Below, in pieces: positions 16,428 through 25,452 of a stretch of DNA of 64,000 nucleotides. Origin of the DNA: an uncultured Nitrospiraceae bacterium (GTDB lineage: Bacteria > Nitrospirota > Thermodesulfovibrionia > Thermodesulfovibrionales > Dissulfurispiraceae); contig CAIJNL010000018.1 of NCBI GenBank assembly GCA_903822005.1, positions 275,099 to 339,098 on the forward strand, given 5' to 3'. Position 1 is the first letter of the stretch, and each line of letters begins with the position of its first letter. The notes below the pieces were generated by a model. The model was given only the letters and a program-made list of their open reading frames with translations, did no database searches and was not told the origin of the DNA. The translations under genes and the position numbers were made by a program.

Positions 16428-17884
16428 TTCAGCAACTCCACTGCGGTTTTAAACCATTGATTAAGGAAATCGGGGATATAGAGCCCGATAATCAGCACTA
16501 TAGTCATATGAAGGATAACCGGGAGATGGGCCACCTTCAGCGGCTTTTGGTAATCCGGCACGTCGCCGGATACCATTGGCTGTACTGCCCGGAATAGCGC
16601 TGCAAAGGCGACTGCGAGCCCTAGCAGAAGAAAAGGCGTCCAAAGAGGGGCTTCCTGAATGGTTGCCGTAAGTATCAGAAACTCGCTTGTAAAAATACCA
16701 AAAGGCGGCAGGCCTGCAAGGGCCATGACGCCAAGCATCAGCCCCCATCCGACCAGTGGTTTGCCCTTGAAAAGCCCTCTGATCTTGTCCATCTCCTGCG
16801 TCCTGTGCATCTGAGATGCATGTCCGGCAGTAAAGAAAATCGCCGATTTAGTAAGACTGTGCATTAGCATATGCAGAAGCGCGCCGAAAGTAGCGATTGG
16901 ACCTCCGAGTCCAAAGGCAAAGGTCGCAATGCCCATATGTTCGATAGAAGAATACGAAAACATTCTTTTTATGTCCTTTTGCCGAAGAATCGAAAAAGCG
17001 GCGACAAGGATCGAAAGAATACCAAAGACCATCATGATATCGCCGGCATAATGCGTCTGAGTGGATCCGTCAACAAGCACTTTGCAGCGCACCAAAGCAT
17101 AGAGCGCGATGTTAAGCAAAAGGCCTGAGAGAACAGCCGATATGGGAGTCGGGCCTTCGCTATGTGCATCCGGCAGCCAGTTATGGAGGGGAACAAGTCC
17201 TACTTTGGTGCCATATCCCACCATCAGAAAAACAAATGCCAGAGATAAAATCGTCGGCTCAAGCTGTCCGCTGACCCTGCTGAGATTCGTCCAGAGCAGC
17301 GCGTCGCCGCCTTCTCCCAGCACCTTTTCTGCCGCAAAATACAGGAGCACTGTGCCGAAAAGTGCTTGCGCAATTCCTACTCCGCAGAGTATAAAATATT
17401 TCCATGCCGCTTCAATGGCTGTTGGTGTGCGGTAAAGAGAGACGAGCAAAACCGTTGTTAAGGTTGCGAGCTCCATCGAAATCCATAATATGCCGACGTT
17501 GTTTGTGAGCAGACAGAGGAGCATGGCGAATATAAATAACTGGAACATGGCATGATAAAAACGCATGCCAACTTGACCAACCCGTCCGTGTTCCCGCTCC
17601 CTCCTCATATATCTTCGGCTAAATAGCGCGGTGGTAACCGAGACAAAAGAGGTCAGGACCGCAAGGTAGATATTAAAGGCATCGACAAAGAAAAACTTAC
17701 CGCCGGCCAGCATGGGGCCATGCATATAGACCTCGATGGCGAGGGCAATGCCGGCAATAAATGTGGCTGCTGACCCGGATATATTTATCTCGGGTGCAAA
17801 CTTGCGATCTCCGACAAAAGCCAGGACGACAGCGCTTGCGACAGGAAGCCCCAATAATATAAGAAGCATATCGCTGTTATTCAT
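16424..17884 (-). CDS. hyfF: HyfF-like antiporter-type membrane subunit
   Basis: A 486-aa polytopic protein of the NuoL/M/N/Mrp family. It has the conserved regions GILWISMELATLTTVLLVSLYRT, GYGTKVGLVPLHNWLPDAHSEGPTP and KRMFSYSSIEHMGI, which correspond to the ion-translocating helices and the discontinuous helix of complex I-like subunits. It would move protons or sodium. It follows the HyfE gene with an 8-nt overlap and precedes the large subunit with a 4-nt overlap. E. coli HyfF is about 526 aa, so the length is in range. Confidence 0.9.
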   Translation of the reverse strand: MNNSDMLLILLGLPVASAVVLAFVGDRKFAPEINISGSAATFIAGIALAIEVYMHGPMLAGGKFFFVDAFNIYLAVLTSFVSVTTALFSRRYMRREREHGRVGQVGMRFYHAMFQLFIFAMLLCLLTNNVGILWISMELATLTTVLLVSLYRTPTAIEAAWKYFILCGVGIAQALFGTVLLYFAAEKVLGEGGDALLWTNLSRVSGQLEPTILSLAFVFLMVGYGTKVGLVPLHNWLPDAHSEGPTPISAVLSGLLLNIALYALVRCKVLVDGSTQTHYAGDIMMVFGILSILVAAFSILRQKDIKRMFSYSSIEHMGIATFAFGLGGPIATFGALLHMLMHSLTKSAIFFTAGHASQMHRTQEMDKIRGLFKGKPLVGWGLMLGVMALAGLPPFGIFTSEFLILTATIQEAPLWTPFLLLGLAVAFAALFRAVQPMVSGDVPDYQKPLKVAHLPVILHMTIVLIIGLYIPDFLNQWFKTAVELLK

Positions 17885-18557
17885 TCATTTCATCCTCTTT
17901 CAGCCTCGCCATCTGCCCAACATCCAGACTGTCAAATGTGGTACTTATATGGAAAAAGAATATGCCGAAGATGAAGGCTGCAATCAATACATCCAGGGCA
18001 ACACCCAGTTCCACCACAAGAGGCATTCCGTAGGTCGCACTCGTAGCAGTAAAGAAAAGACCGTTTTCCATTGCCAGGAAACCTATGATCTGGGTAACCG
18101 CGTTTCGTCTCGTGATCATCATCAGCAGTCCTATCATGACCGTTGCGAGCGCGATGGTTAGCGTGGATCGGGTCATTAATGTAGAAAGCTCCCTGACGGG
18201 CGCTGTAAGATGATAAGAAAAAATGACCAGTCCTATTCCAATTAGCATGGTCGTAGGCATGTTTACTATCGTCTCGACATCTTTACGGATATTAAGACGC
18301 TTAATAAGAACATAGAGAATATAGGGCAACAAAAACACTTTAAGTCCCAGAGTCAGGAGGGATGAAATGAAGAGATGGTGCTTATCTGCAATATAGCCGA
18401 CAACGGCAGTATTAAGCGCAAGAAACAGGCCTTGCCACGCAAACAGGTGTATGAGCCCGTAAATCCTCTTCTGCGCCAGCATGGCAAACGAGGTTATGAG
18501 CACAAGTGCCGCAATAAAGCTTGTTATCCGGGCCGCTGTCTCTAAGCTTATATCCAT
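17877..18557 (-). CDS. hyfE: HyfE-like membrane subunit
   Basis: A 226-aa protein with about six or seven hydrophobic segments and a short polar C-terminal tail (RLKEDEMNE). It resembles HyfE of hydrogenase-4 in size (E. coli ~216 aa) and in its place in the operon. In complex I-like systems this corresponds to a NuoK-like region. It lies 1 nt downstream of hyfC and overlaps hyfF by 8 nt. Confidence 0.8.
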   Translation of the reverse strand: MDISLETAARITSFIAALVLITSFAMLAQKRIYGLIHLFAWQGLFLALNTAVVGYIADKHHLFISSLLTLGLKVFLLPYILYVLIKRLNIRKDVETIVNMPTTMLIGIGLVIFSYHLTAPVRELSTLMTRSTLTIALATVMIGLLMMITRRNAVTQIIGFLAMENGLFFTATSATYGMPLVVELGVALDVLIAAFIFGIFFFHISTTFDSLDVGQMARLKEDEMNE

Positions 18558-18558
18558 A

Positions 18559-19503
18559 TCAGTCCAGAATAAAGAACGACAGCATGCCCAGGGTAGCCAT
18601 CAAAAATGCGACCCCCAAAAAGTCAGGCACGCGGAATATCCTCATCTTTGCCAATCCGGTTTCGATGAGTACTATGATAAGCCCGGCAATGCCGAGCTTT
18701 GCGATCATAAAACCGATTGCAGCAGGCAGTCCCGCGAGACTTCCTTTAACAGCAATTCCCCAGGGTGTGAAAACCGCAATGGCAAGCGATACAAACAGAT
18801 AGAGTTTCATCATGCTTGCCCACTCAACGAGCGCAAGATGCCTGCCTGAATATTCGAGGATCATCGCTTCGTGAATCATGGTCAGTTCAAGGTGCGTTGC
18901 CGGGTTGTCAACAGGTATCCTGCCGGTCTCAGCAAGGGTAATCAGTATAAAGGCAATGAATGCAAAGGCAAGCGACGGTCTCAGCATCATCTGGCCGCTA
19001 TTGATGACCTGCACTATTTCGGCCAGCGAAGTAGATTTATTAGCCAGGGAAACAGTAAATATAGCCATAAGCATTGCCGGCTCGGCAAGAGAGGCGATCA
19101 TCATCTCGCGGCTCGATCCCATGCCGCCAAACGCAGTACCTATGTCCATCCCTGCCAATGCAAGGAAGAAACGTGCAATAGCAAAAAGCGCAATAAGAAC
19201 AATAACATCCGCCGTAGCGGCAAGCGGAAGGTCAATAGAGAGTATCGGAATTATGGCACCCGCAAGAACAGCCGTCCCAAATAGAAGATAAGGCGTGAAT
19301 CTGAAGATCCATGATGCATTGTGGGCCAGTACAATCTCTTTCGAAAAAAGCTTTCTCAGGTCGCGATAAGGCTGGAACAGGCCGGCCGTTGTGCGTCCCT
19401 GGAACCAGCATTTCAGCATGCGTATCCAGCCCACAAAAGCAGGGGCCAGGCCGATGACAACCGCAACCTGCAGAAATTCGATTATGTATGGATTTATATT
19501 CAT
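18559..19503 (-). CDS. hyfC: HyfC/NuoH-like membrane subunit
   Basis: A 314-aa, eight-helix protein matching HyfC/HycD/NuoH: QPYRDLRKLFSKE in a cytosolic loop, GTAFGGMGSSREMMIASLAEPA, and ETGRIPVDNPATHLELTMIHE. These are the conserved loops that in complex I form the quinone/substrate-side connection. It anchors the hydrophilic HyfG-HyfI arm to the membrane. It overlaps the hyfB gene by 4 nt and is separated from hyfE by 1 nt. Confidence 0.92.
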   Translation of the reverse strand: MNINPYIIEFLQVAVVIGLAPAFVGWIRMLKCWFQGRTTAGLFQPYRDLRKLFSKEIVLAHNASWIFRFTPYLLFGTAVLAGAIIPILSIDLPLAATADVIVLIALFAIARFFLALAGMDIGTAFGGMGSSREMMIASLAEPAMLMAIFTVSLANKSTSLAEIVQVINSGQMMLRPSLAFAFIAFILITLAETGRIPVDNPATHLELTMIHEAMILEYSGRHLALVEWASMMKLYLFVSLAIAVFTPWGIAVKGSLAGLPAAIGFMIAKLGIAGLIIVLIETGLAKMRIFRVPDFLGVAFLMATLGMLSFFILD

Positions 19504-21545
19504 CTTAAAAATAGTAAAAGCACCAGTATCGTAATAAATGAATAAATCAGATATGTCTGGATATGGCCCTGCTGCAGACGTCCTGCCTGGCGGGAAATCC
19601 AGAAACTCGCTTCAATAACGGGTTTATAAAGCCACTTCCATATGCGGTCTCTAACGCTTAGATAATAATGTAATTTCTTCGGAAATGCCTTGTGTCCTGC
19701 GTGAGGAACCTGCTCTACCCTCTCGCGAATGCTGAAAAGAAAACCGAAAATACGCCTTATTGGCTGCGCAAAAGATGTGGCATTATATTGCATTCTATTG
19801 GTGAGCTTTTCGAAACCGCAGTCCCATATGGCGGACCTGCGGATCGCACCCGGTTTTACATGAAGCAGCAGGTAAGTAGCTGCGACTACCACCAGTATGC
19901 CGATAAAGACTATGAAGCCTGAATATGATGCCCTCTCATACGATATGGGCGTGAGCCACATCCAGCCATATTGGGTCGCTGATAACGAGAGCGTTGAACC
20001 AACAAGCTGCTGTGCAATATTGTCTATCCAGTTGATAAACATCGTGGGAAGTACCCCGAGCCCGAGGCAGGTGAGCCCGGCCAGAAGCATTCCGGAGCGC
20101 ATAGTCCAGTCAACTTCGTGCAAATGATGAGGTTTATGATGTCCACGCCAATGTCCAAGGAAGGTAACGCCAAAGGCCTTAACAAAACATGCTGCAGCCA
20201 AAGCTCCTGATAATGCAAGGATGGCGGCTCCCAGTGGAATAAGCAGTTTCATGAGATTATTCGGCAGGGAAGGTGAAAGCAGGAACGCCTGAAACGTGAG
20301 CCATTCTGATACAAAACCATTAAAGGGTGGCAGTGCTGATATGGAAAGGCAGCCCACCAGAAACATGGCTGCTGTCCAGGGCATTTTGTGTATAAGCCCT
20401 CCCATTTCCTCCATATTCCTTTCTCCGGTAGCATGGAGCACTGCTCCGGCACCCATAAACAGAAGGCCCTTAAATATGGCATGATTCATTGTATGATAGA
20501 GTCCTGCCAGCAAACCGAGGGCCGCGAGCAGGGGCAGCTTGAATGATATGAAGATCATCGAAAGGCCGATGCCGATAAGGATTATACCGATATTTTCGAC
20601 CGAATGATACGCGAGGAGCCTCTTTAAATCATGCTGCATAAGCGCGTAAAGAACTCCCATGACCGTAGATATCAGCCCGAGCGTAAGGACGATAGCCCCC
20701 CACCACCACGGAAACACATGGATAATGTCGAATGTTATGCGGACAATGCCATATATGGCGGTCTTCAGCATCACGCCGCTCATAAGAGCGGACACATTTG
20801 AGGGAGCCGCCGGATGTGCCTCAGGCAGCCAGGCATGCAAGGGGATTACGCCGGCTTTTGCACTAAACCCGAAAAAAGATAGTGCGAAGGCGGCGGTGGC
20901 CCAGTGGGGAGGGATGTTTGCCTGCCGCATGGCATCAAAGGTATAGCCGCTGAAACTGCCGCCCGACGCTATGCCCGCCAAAATACCAAAGGCCAGAAGT
21001 ATCGCTATTGCCCCTATGTGGGCGACTACCAGATACAGAAGCGCAGCCTTTCTGTTGTCTGCTTTTTCATTCTCAAAAATTACCAGGAAATATGATGCCC
21101 CTGCCATGATCTCCCAGGATACCAGGAAACAGAGCGCATCGTCCGCCAAAACAACCGAAAGCATCCCTGCAATAAAAAGGCAATAAAATATGACAAGGCT
21201 GGTCACAGACCTGTGCCCGAGAAAGCCCTTGACGTAGCCGATGGAAAATATGGATACGAAGAGAGAGAGCAGGCCCACAACAGTGAGAAAGAAACCTGCC
21301 AGGGCATCAAGCCTGAGATGAAACGGCAGGTCAGGAAGACCGATTGGCAGCACCATTTTTTCTACGAGCGCGCCTTCCACTGTCACTACTCCTGCGGCGA
21401 CCGCAAGGAGGGATGCAATTGCTGCGAGTATAAATGAAAAGGTTATCATGAATTTCTGGTTCTTCCTGAACAGCGGTGCAATAAGCGCTGTTCCGAGAAG
21501 AATCAGGACTGAGGATAGAGCTATATTGATAGGGTCAAAGTTCAT
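19500..21545 (-). CDS. hyfB: HyfB/NuoL-like antiporter-type membrane subunit
   Basis: A 681-aa NuoL-like subunit with about 14-16 membrane helices. Conserved pieces include WEIMAGASYFLVIFENEK, FSAKAGVIPLHAWLPEAHPAAPS and LKRLLAYHSVENIGI. The C terminus has a long amphipathic or lateral helix region (~580-660) ending in a final membrane helix. It is the first gene of the hyfBCEFGI cluster, which lacks the ferredoxin-like subunits HyfA and HyfH. The ATG at 21545 has a weak ribosome site. A promoter and long folded leader precede it (21682-21855). Confidence 0.92.
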   Translation of the reverse strand: MNFDPINIALSSVLILLGTALIAPLFRKNQKFMITFSFILAAIASLLAVAAGVVTVEGALVEKMVLPIGLPDLPFHLRLDALAGFFLTVVGLLSLFVSIFSIGYVKGFLGHRSVTSLVIFYCLFIAGMLSVVLADDALCFLVSWEIMAGASYFLVIFENEKADNRKAALLYLVVAHIGAIAILLAFGILAGIASGGSFSGYTFDAMRQANIPPHWATAAFALSFFGFSAKAGVIPLHAWLPEAHPAAPSNVSALMSGVMLKTAIYGIVRITFDIIHVFPWWWGAIVLTLGLISTVMGVLYALMQHDLKRLLAYHSVENIGIILIGIGLSMIFISFKLPLLAALGLLAGLYHTMNHAIFKGLLFMGAGAVLHATGERNMEEMGGLIHKMPWTAAMFLVGCLSISALPPFNGFVSEWLTFQAFLLSPSLPNNLMKLLIPLGAAILALSGALAAACFVKAFGVTFLGHWRGHHKPHHLHEVDWTMRSGMLLAGLTCLGLGVLPTMFINWIDNIAQQLVGSTLSLSATQYGWMWLTPISYERASYSGFIVFIGILVVVAATYLLLHVKPGAIRRSAIWDCGFEKLTNRMQYNATSFAQPIRRIFGFLFSIRERVEQVPHAGHKAFPKKLHYYLSVRDRIWKWLYKPVIEASFWISRQAGRLQQGHIQTYLIYSFITILVLLLFLR

Positions 21546-21681
21546 TAAATTAAATCCGCCCCTGATGGTCCGCGTTATATTTGCGCGTCAGTGTCAGCGA
21601 TATGATAAAACAATGAATGGATTTAAGAAAAGCTTTGCTGGTTTCAAGATAACTGTCGCTTAATCCGGTACAGGAAATAAA

Positions 21682-21768
21682 GGACGGGCTGCCTGCCCCG
21701 AGGCAGGGGACTGTTCCGCACCATAAAGTGGCTGAATATAGTCTTGTCAGAGATATCAAAGCCCGCCC
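21682..21768 (-). promoter_or_regulatory. Folded leader element of the hyf operon (candidate riboswitch or cis-RNA)
   Basis: The arms GGACGGGCT (21682-21690) and AGCCCGCCC (21760-21768) pair in 8 of 9 positions. Inside lies a perfect 6-bp hairpin, CCTGCC-CCGA-GGCAGG (21692-21707), plus a CAC/GTG mini-stem near 21720-21730. In the direction of the hyf transcript, it sits ~50 nt after the predicted start site and ~140 nt before hyfB. I see no confident match to a known riboswitch; Moco-type, NiCo or other cofactor leaders would be candidates. No T-run terminator follows it, so translational or processing control is more likely than termination. Confidence 0.4.
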
Positions 21769-21826
21769 CCGCACATCTTTAAATTGGACTTATTGTAAGT
21801 TGATCTGACAACCTGATAACCAAAAT

Positions 21827-21855
21827 ATAGTACACTTTCTTTTTTGGCTTGTCAA
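21827..21855 (-). promoter_or_regulatory. Sigma70-type promoter for the hyf operon
   Basis: On the minus strand, a perfect -35 TTGACA (21855-21850) and a -10 TACTAT (21832-21827, 4 of 6) are separated by 17 bp. Transcription would begin near 21820 and leave a leader of about 275 nt before hyfB. The other strand has no equally good promoter in this gap. Confidence 0.6.
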
Positions 21856-21971
21856 GGGGTTTTTTGAAGCGATCGCCCAATCTGTTCTAGCCAATTGATC
21901 TTATTAAAATTATCATGAAATTAAATCACACAAGGCTATCGGGCTGAGCAGTTTGATATTATAATTATGAG

Positions 21972-23942
21972 ATGAACAGATTAGCTAATGAAAGGTCTCC
22001 ATACCTCCAAAAAGCGGCGAATCAGGAGATAGATTGGTATCCCTGGTGCGATGAGGCTTTTGAGCGGGCACGTAAAGAGGATAAGCCCATTTTCCTGAGC
22101 TCAGGTGCAACGTGGTGTCACTGGTGCCATGTAATGGCAGAGGAATCTTTTTATAACAGGGAAACTGCTCAAATGCTTAATGAAAAATTTATCTGCATTA
22201 AACTTGACCGCGATGAACGGCCCGACATTGACCGGCTTTATCAGCAGGCTGTTGCCGCAATGGTAGGAGGTGGTGGCTGGCCACTCTCGGTATTTCTTAC
22301 CCCTGATGCAAAACCATTCTATGGGGGCTCTTACTTCCCGCCTGAAGATGTGGCTGGACGCCCGGGATTCAAAAAAGTATTACTCGGTGTCGCGGAGTTG
22401 TACTCAACAAAAAAAGATGCAGTTGCTGAGTACACATCTCAACTTCTTGACTCACTTAAGCCGGACCGGATCTTGCCGGCAGATTACGATCTCGCAATAA
22501 CTGGTGAGGTTGAACAAACTTTAATACAGCAGATGGACGCTTACAACGGCGGGTTTGGTTTTGCCCCGAAATTCCCCATGACCGGAGCTATCGAGTTCCT
22601 GCTGAACCGATTTTTTTTCAGGGGAACAAAACTGCTCGGTTCCCTCTTAAGAAAAAACTTCACAAAGATGGCACAGGGAGGTTTTCAGGACCATCTTCAG
22701 GGCGGGTTTCACCGCTACTCGACTGATGCTGAATGGACCATCCCTCATTTTGAAAAGATGACTGATGACAATGCCAGGTTATTAGAAAATTATATTGATG
22801 CTTTCGCTATATTTCATGATGGGGATTATCGTGAAACAGCCGCCGGCATAGCTCGTTTCCTTACTGACATCCTTGCGGATCCGGATGGCGGTTTTTATGC
22901 CAGCCAGGATGCGGACGTGACACCGTCCGACGAAGGCGGTTATTTCACATGGACAGACCGCGAAATGTCGCAAATCCTGAGCAAAGATGAATATGCTATT
23001 CTTTCTCGTTATTTAATTCATGATAAGGGCGCTATGCATCACGATCCTGAAAGACATGTTCTCTTTGCTGCGAAGACTGCCAGAGAGATAATAGCAGAGT
23101 CAGGAATGCAGGAAGCAAACGCATTAGACCTGATAAAAACCGGAAAGATTAAACTTCTTAACGCGCGCGCCGGGAGAGAAGCTCCTTTTATAGACACCAC
23201 TTTATATACTTCACTGAACGGGATGATCATATGCGCGCTTATTCGCGCCTCCTGGATATTGAAAGACAACTCTCTGTCCGAAAAGGCCCTGAAGGGTTTC
23301 GAAAGAATATTGGGCCTGAGAATGCTGAATGGCCAGCTTTTCCATGCTGACGGCGTAAAAGCCATGCTTGATGACTATATATTTTTGGCTGAGGCCTCAT
23401 TACGTGCCTACGAAACAACTGGCATGCAATCCTGGCTGAGTACCGCAATAAATATTATGGACCTCTGCATGGACCATCTCTGGGATGAAAAAGAAGGCGG
23501 CTTTTTCGATGCCGAAAAAGCAACTCTGGGCATAAGGCTTAAATCCGTTGAAGATAATCCGCACCCATCAGCCAATTCTATGGCAATAAGGCTATTACAA
23601 AAGCTTTACTGCCTGACAGATAAAACGATTTATAAAGAACATGCCGAACAGGCACTCAAGCTTTTTTATGCAAAAACAGCTTCAATTGGCCTGCATTGGG
23701 CATCATACTATTCGGCCCTGGACTCTTCAACTCAACTGCTCAAGCTTGCCGTCCATGGTAAACCCGATAGCGAGCTGGCAATAGCAGCACGCTCTCTTTA
23801 TTACCCATACAAGGTCATTCAATACGAAGAAGGCAAAGGGTTTGTTGTTCCATGCCTTGGCCGGGTATGCACGACCCCGATAAATTCAGTCCCGGAGCTT
23901 GAAGTATTTTTGCGGGAACTCGGTAAGACAGATTCTTCTTAA
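21972..23942 (+). CDS. DUF255 thioredoxin-like/SSP411 (YyaL-type) protein
   Basis: A 656-aa protein. The N-terminal thioredoxin-like domain (~10-120) has the family signature GATWCHWCHVMAEESF, a CxxC that may be redox active or bind a ligand. The remainder is an alpha/alpha barrel-like domain with repeats such as QGGFHRYSTDAEW, PHFEKMTDDNARL and DADVTPSDEGGYFTW, as in YyaL and spermatogenesis-associated protein 20. The function is not well known; thiol redox and a sugar-active-like barrel are both suggested by the fold. It stands alone. ATG at 21972 starts the family's MNRLANERSPYL N terminus. Confidence 0.9.
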   Translation: MNRLANERSPYLQKAANQEIDWYPWCDEAFERARKEDKPIFLSSGATWCHWCHVMAEESFYNRETAQMLNEKFICIKLDRDERPDIDRLYQQAVAAMVGGGGWPLSVFLTPDAKPFYGGSYFPPEDVAGRPGFKKVLLGVAELYSTKKDAVAEYTSQLLDSLKPDRILPADYDLAITGEVEQTLIQQMDAYNGGFGFAPKFPMTGAIEFLLNRFFFRGTKLLGSLLRKNFTKMAQGGFQDHLQGGFHRYSTDAEWTIPHFEKMTDDNARLLENYIDAFAIFHDGDYRETAAGIARFLTDILADPDGGFYASQDADVTPSDEGGYFTWTDREMSQILSKDEYAILSRYLIHDKGAMHHDPERHVLFAAKTAREIIAESGMQEANALDLIKTGKIKLLNARAGREAPFIDTTLYTSLNGMIICALIRASWILKDNSLSEKALKGFERILGLRMLNGQLFHADGVKAMLDDYIFLAEASLRAYETTGMQSWLSTAINIMDLCMDHLWDEKEGGFFDAEKATLGIRLKSVEDNPHPSANSMAIRLLQKLYCLTDKTIYKEHAEQALKLFYAKTASIGLHWASYYSALDSSTQLLKLAVHGKPDSELAIAARSLYYPYKVIQYEEGKGFVVPCLGRVCTTPINSVPELEVFLRELGKTDSS

Positions 23943-23994
23943 GCGAAGTCTGCAATCTCTAAATACTTCGCGGCTTTTAGTCCTTGGCTAAATA

Positions 23995-24010
23995 TGTTCC
24001 ACGTGGAACA
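23995..24010. promoter_or_regulatory. parS centromere site 1
   Basis: TGTTCCACGTGGAACA is a perfect 16-bp palindrome that matches the bacterial chromosomal parS consensus (TGTTNCACGTGNAACA). ParB/Spo0J binds such sites to form the partition complex. A second copy lies 703 bp away, and parB-parA are in the window at 59-61 kb. Confidence 0.9.
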
Positions 24011-24060
24011 TTGGACTGCTAAATACTCTTTTCTCAAAGAGCAGCGTGTATTGGGAATGT

Positions 24061-24495
24061 TCAGACCTTAAGCAGCGCAAATCCGGACAGAGGATCTAAT
24101 TCCCTTGTTGCTGCGATCCCGGTGATCTCGACGATAATAGCCTCTATAACAACAAACGTCTCGTCATCCTCACGAAGGCAGCCCATCTTAACCCCATCAA
24201 GTTTTCCGAAGGAACCATGAAAATGAATCTTTGGATCATCCGCCTGCCAAAATATAGTGCCAACTCCAACAACCTCATGACTCTCATTGAGTTCTCGCCA
24301 CGCCGGCTTGGGTGGCATATCTTCCGTCTCTGACCCGACCACAAACTTACCGGCCCTCATGCCCCCGATGAGATAAAAAACGGCCGACCTTATTTTTTCT
24401 TTTTGTGCGATATCCCTGATCCCATCAAGTACAGCTTCCCCGTCATCAAATTTAGCCACAACAATACGACCCGCAGAACCAACCTGATATTTCAC
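24061..24495 (-). CDS. PPC/DUF296 domain protein
   Basis: A 144-aa single-domain protein of the PPC (plant and prokaryote conserved, DUF296) family. It has the typical GGMRAGKFV, PAWRELNESHEVVGVGTIF and IHFHGSFG segments; the two His in the last may bind a metal. In plants the domain is found in AT-hook proteins, while in bacteria its role is unclear. It sits between the two parS sites, which may be chance. It has its own short promoter region (24496-24690) and ends 51 bp from parS site 1. Confidence 0.85.
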   Translation of the reverse strand: MKYQVGSAGRIVVAKFDDGEAVLDGIRDIAQKEKIRSAVFYLIGGMRAGKFVVGSETEDMPPKPAWRELNESHEVVGVGTIFWQADDPKIHFHGSFGKLDGVKMGCLREDDETFVVIEAIIVEITGIAATRELDPLSGFALLKV

Positions 24496-24697
24496 CGTTC
24501 ATCCTCCATCCCGAATGCAATAATCATATTCTAACATCTCAAGCCGGCGATTATGAACCATAATTGACGCTTGAGAGGAGCATGCGTATAGTTTAAGAAG
24601 AAGTATACGTCAGGCAGTTTAGCTGGGTTTTTTCTTTGCTTAGGCAATTTACTATACAACAATACTGCGAAAACCGCATATTATTACAGAATTGAAC

Positions 24698-24713
24698 TGT
24701 TCCACGTGGAACA
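24698..24713. promoter_or_regulatory. parS centromere site 2
   Basis: A second exact TGTTCCACGTGGAACA palindrome, identical to site 1. It is followed by AT-rich sequence before the convergent end of the TRIC-type channel gene. Two identical 16-bp palindromes with no mismatch within 0.7 kb are unlikely by chance. Confidence 0.9.
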
Positions 24714-24786
24714 ATTTACTTAATAATTGAAAGTCTGGCCGGAATATCTGAAATCTCTCTTTTCGGGCAAGCGGGCGAGTCAGTAA

Positions 24787-25452
24787 TTATTGATTATTGA
24801 TATTTCTGTCAACCTTACGCTGTTTTGTCATTTCTGATGGTGACATGGGCAGGCGCTTTGCGTGTGGCAAGGATATGCGATAGCGCATGGCTATCAATCT
24901 GAAGATAATTGTTATAACAATGGCAACGGTGATACGCATATCGAGATCAAAACCTGCAGGTCTGAGTAAAACAAAAAAAGCACCCCCTATTAATGACGCT
25001 GTCGCATAAAAGTCACTGACAAGAACAGAAGGTATTTCGCACACAAGCACATCTCGCACAACGCCGCCCCCGCAAGCAGTCAATGCAGCAATCATTACAA
25101 CAGCAAATACTCCTGCCCCGCTCTGCTCAGCAAGGGCAGCACCTATAGCTGTAAAAACACCGAGCCCGACCGCGTCAGCGACCATAACAAAATCCCATCG
25201 AGCAGCAATCTTATGGGCACCAAAAAAAACAGCGAGCGCCCCGGCAACGCAAATTATTAAATAAATTTCGTTGTGAAGCGCTGCCGGCAGCCCTTTGCCT
25301 ATCAGCATGTCTCTGATCAGGCCACCGCCAATGCCAGTCGCTATGCTCAGAACTATAACGCCTAGGATATCTAATTCATATTTAACAGCCCGGAATGCCC
25401 CGGATATCGCAAAAGCAAGAGTTCCGATGAGATCAAGAGCATGTATCAGCAT
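24787..25452 (-). CDS. TRIC-type/UPF0126 (YicG-like) cation channel protein
   Basis: A 221-aa protein with about seven membrane helices. It is a pseudo-duplicated UPF0126 protein with two family signature loops: TGIGGGLIRDMLIGKGLPAAL and CGGGVVRDVLVCEIPSVL. Family members are related to trimeric intracellular cation channels, and in bacteria they also transport small molecules such as glycine or potassium. The start ATG overlaps the end of selA by 7 nt, so the two genes form a leftward operon; a functional link is not evident. Confidence 0.85.
   Translation of the reverse strand: MLIHALDLIGTLAFAISGAFRAVKYELDILGVIVLSIATGIGGGLIRDMLIGKGLPAALHNEIYLIICVAGALAVFFGAHKIAARWDFVMVADAVGLGVFTAIGAALAEQSGAGVFAVVMIAALTACGGGVVRDVLVCEIPSVLVSDFYATASLIGGAFFVLLRPAGFDLDMRITVAIVITIIFRLIAMRYRISLPHAKRLPMSPSEMTKQRKVDRNINNQ

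Larger units (their letters stand above)
21546..21971. other. Divergent gap between hyfB and the DUF255 gene
   Basis: This 426-bp gap holds the hyf promoter and the folded leader described separately, plus about 115 bp of AT-rich sequence upstream of the rightward gene at 21972. I see no credible coding frame in it. Confidence 0.6.

Noticed and set aside
21682..21768. Naming the hyf leader fold as a known riboswitch (Moco, NiCo or cobalamin)
   Set aside because: I could not match conserved core bases of any of these classes by eye, so no name is given.
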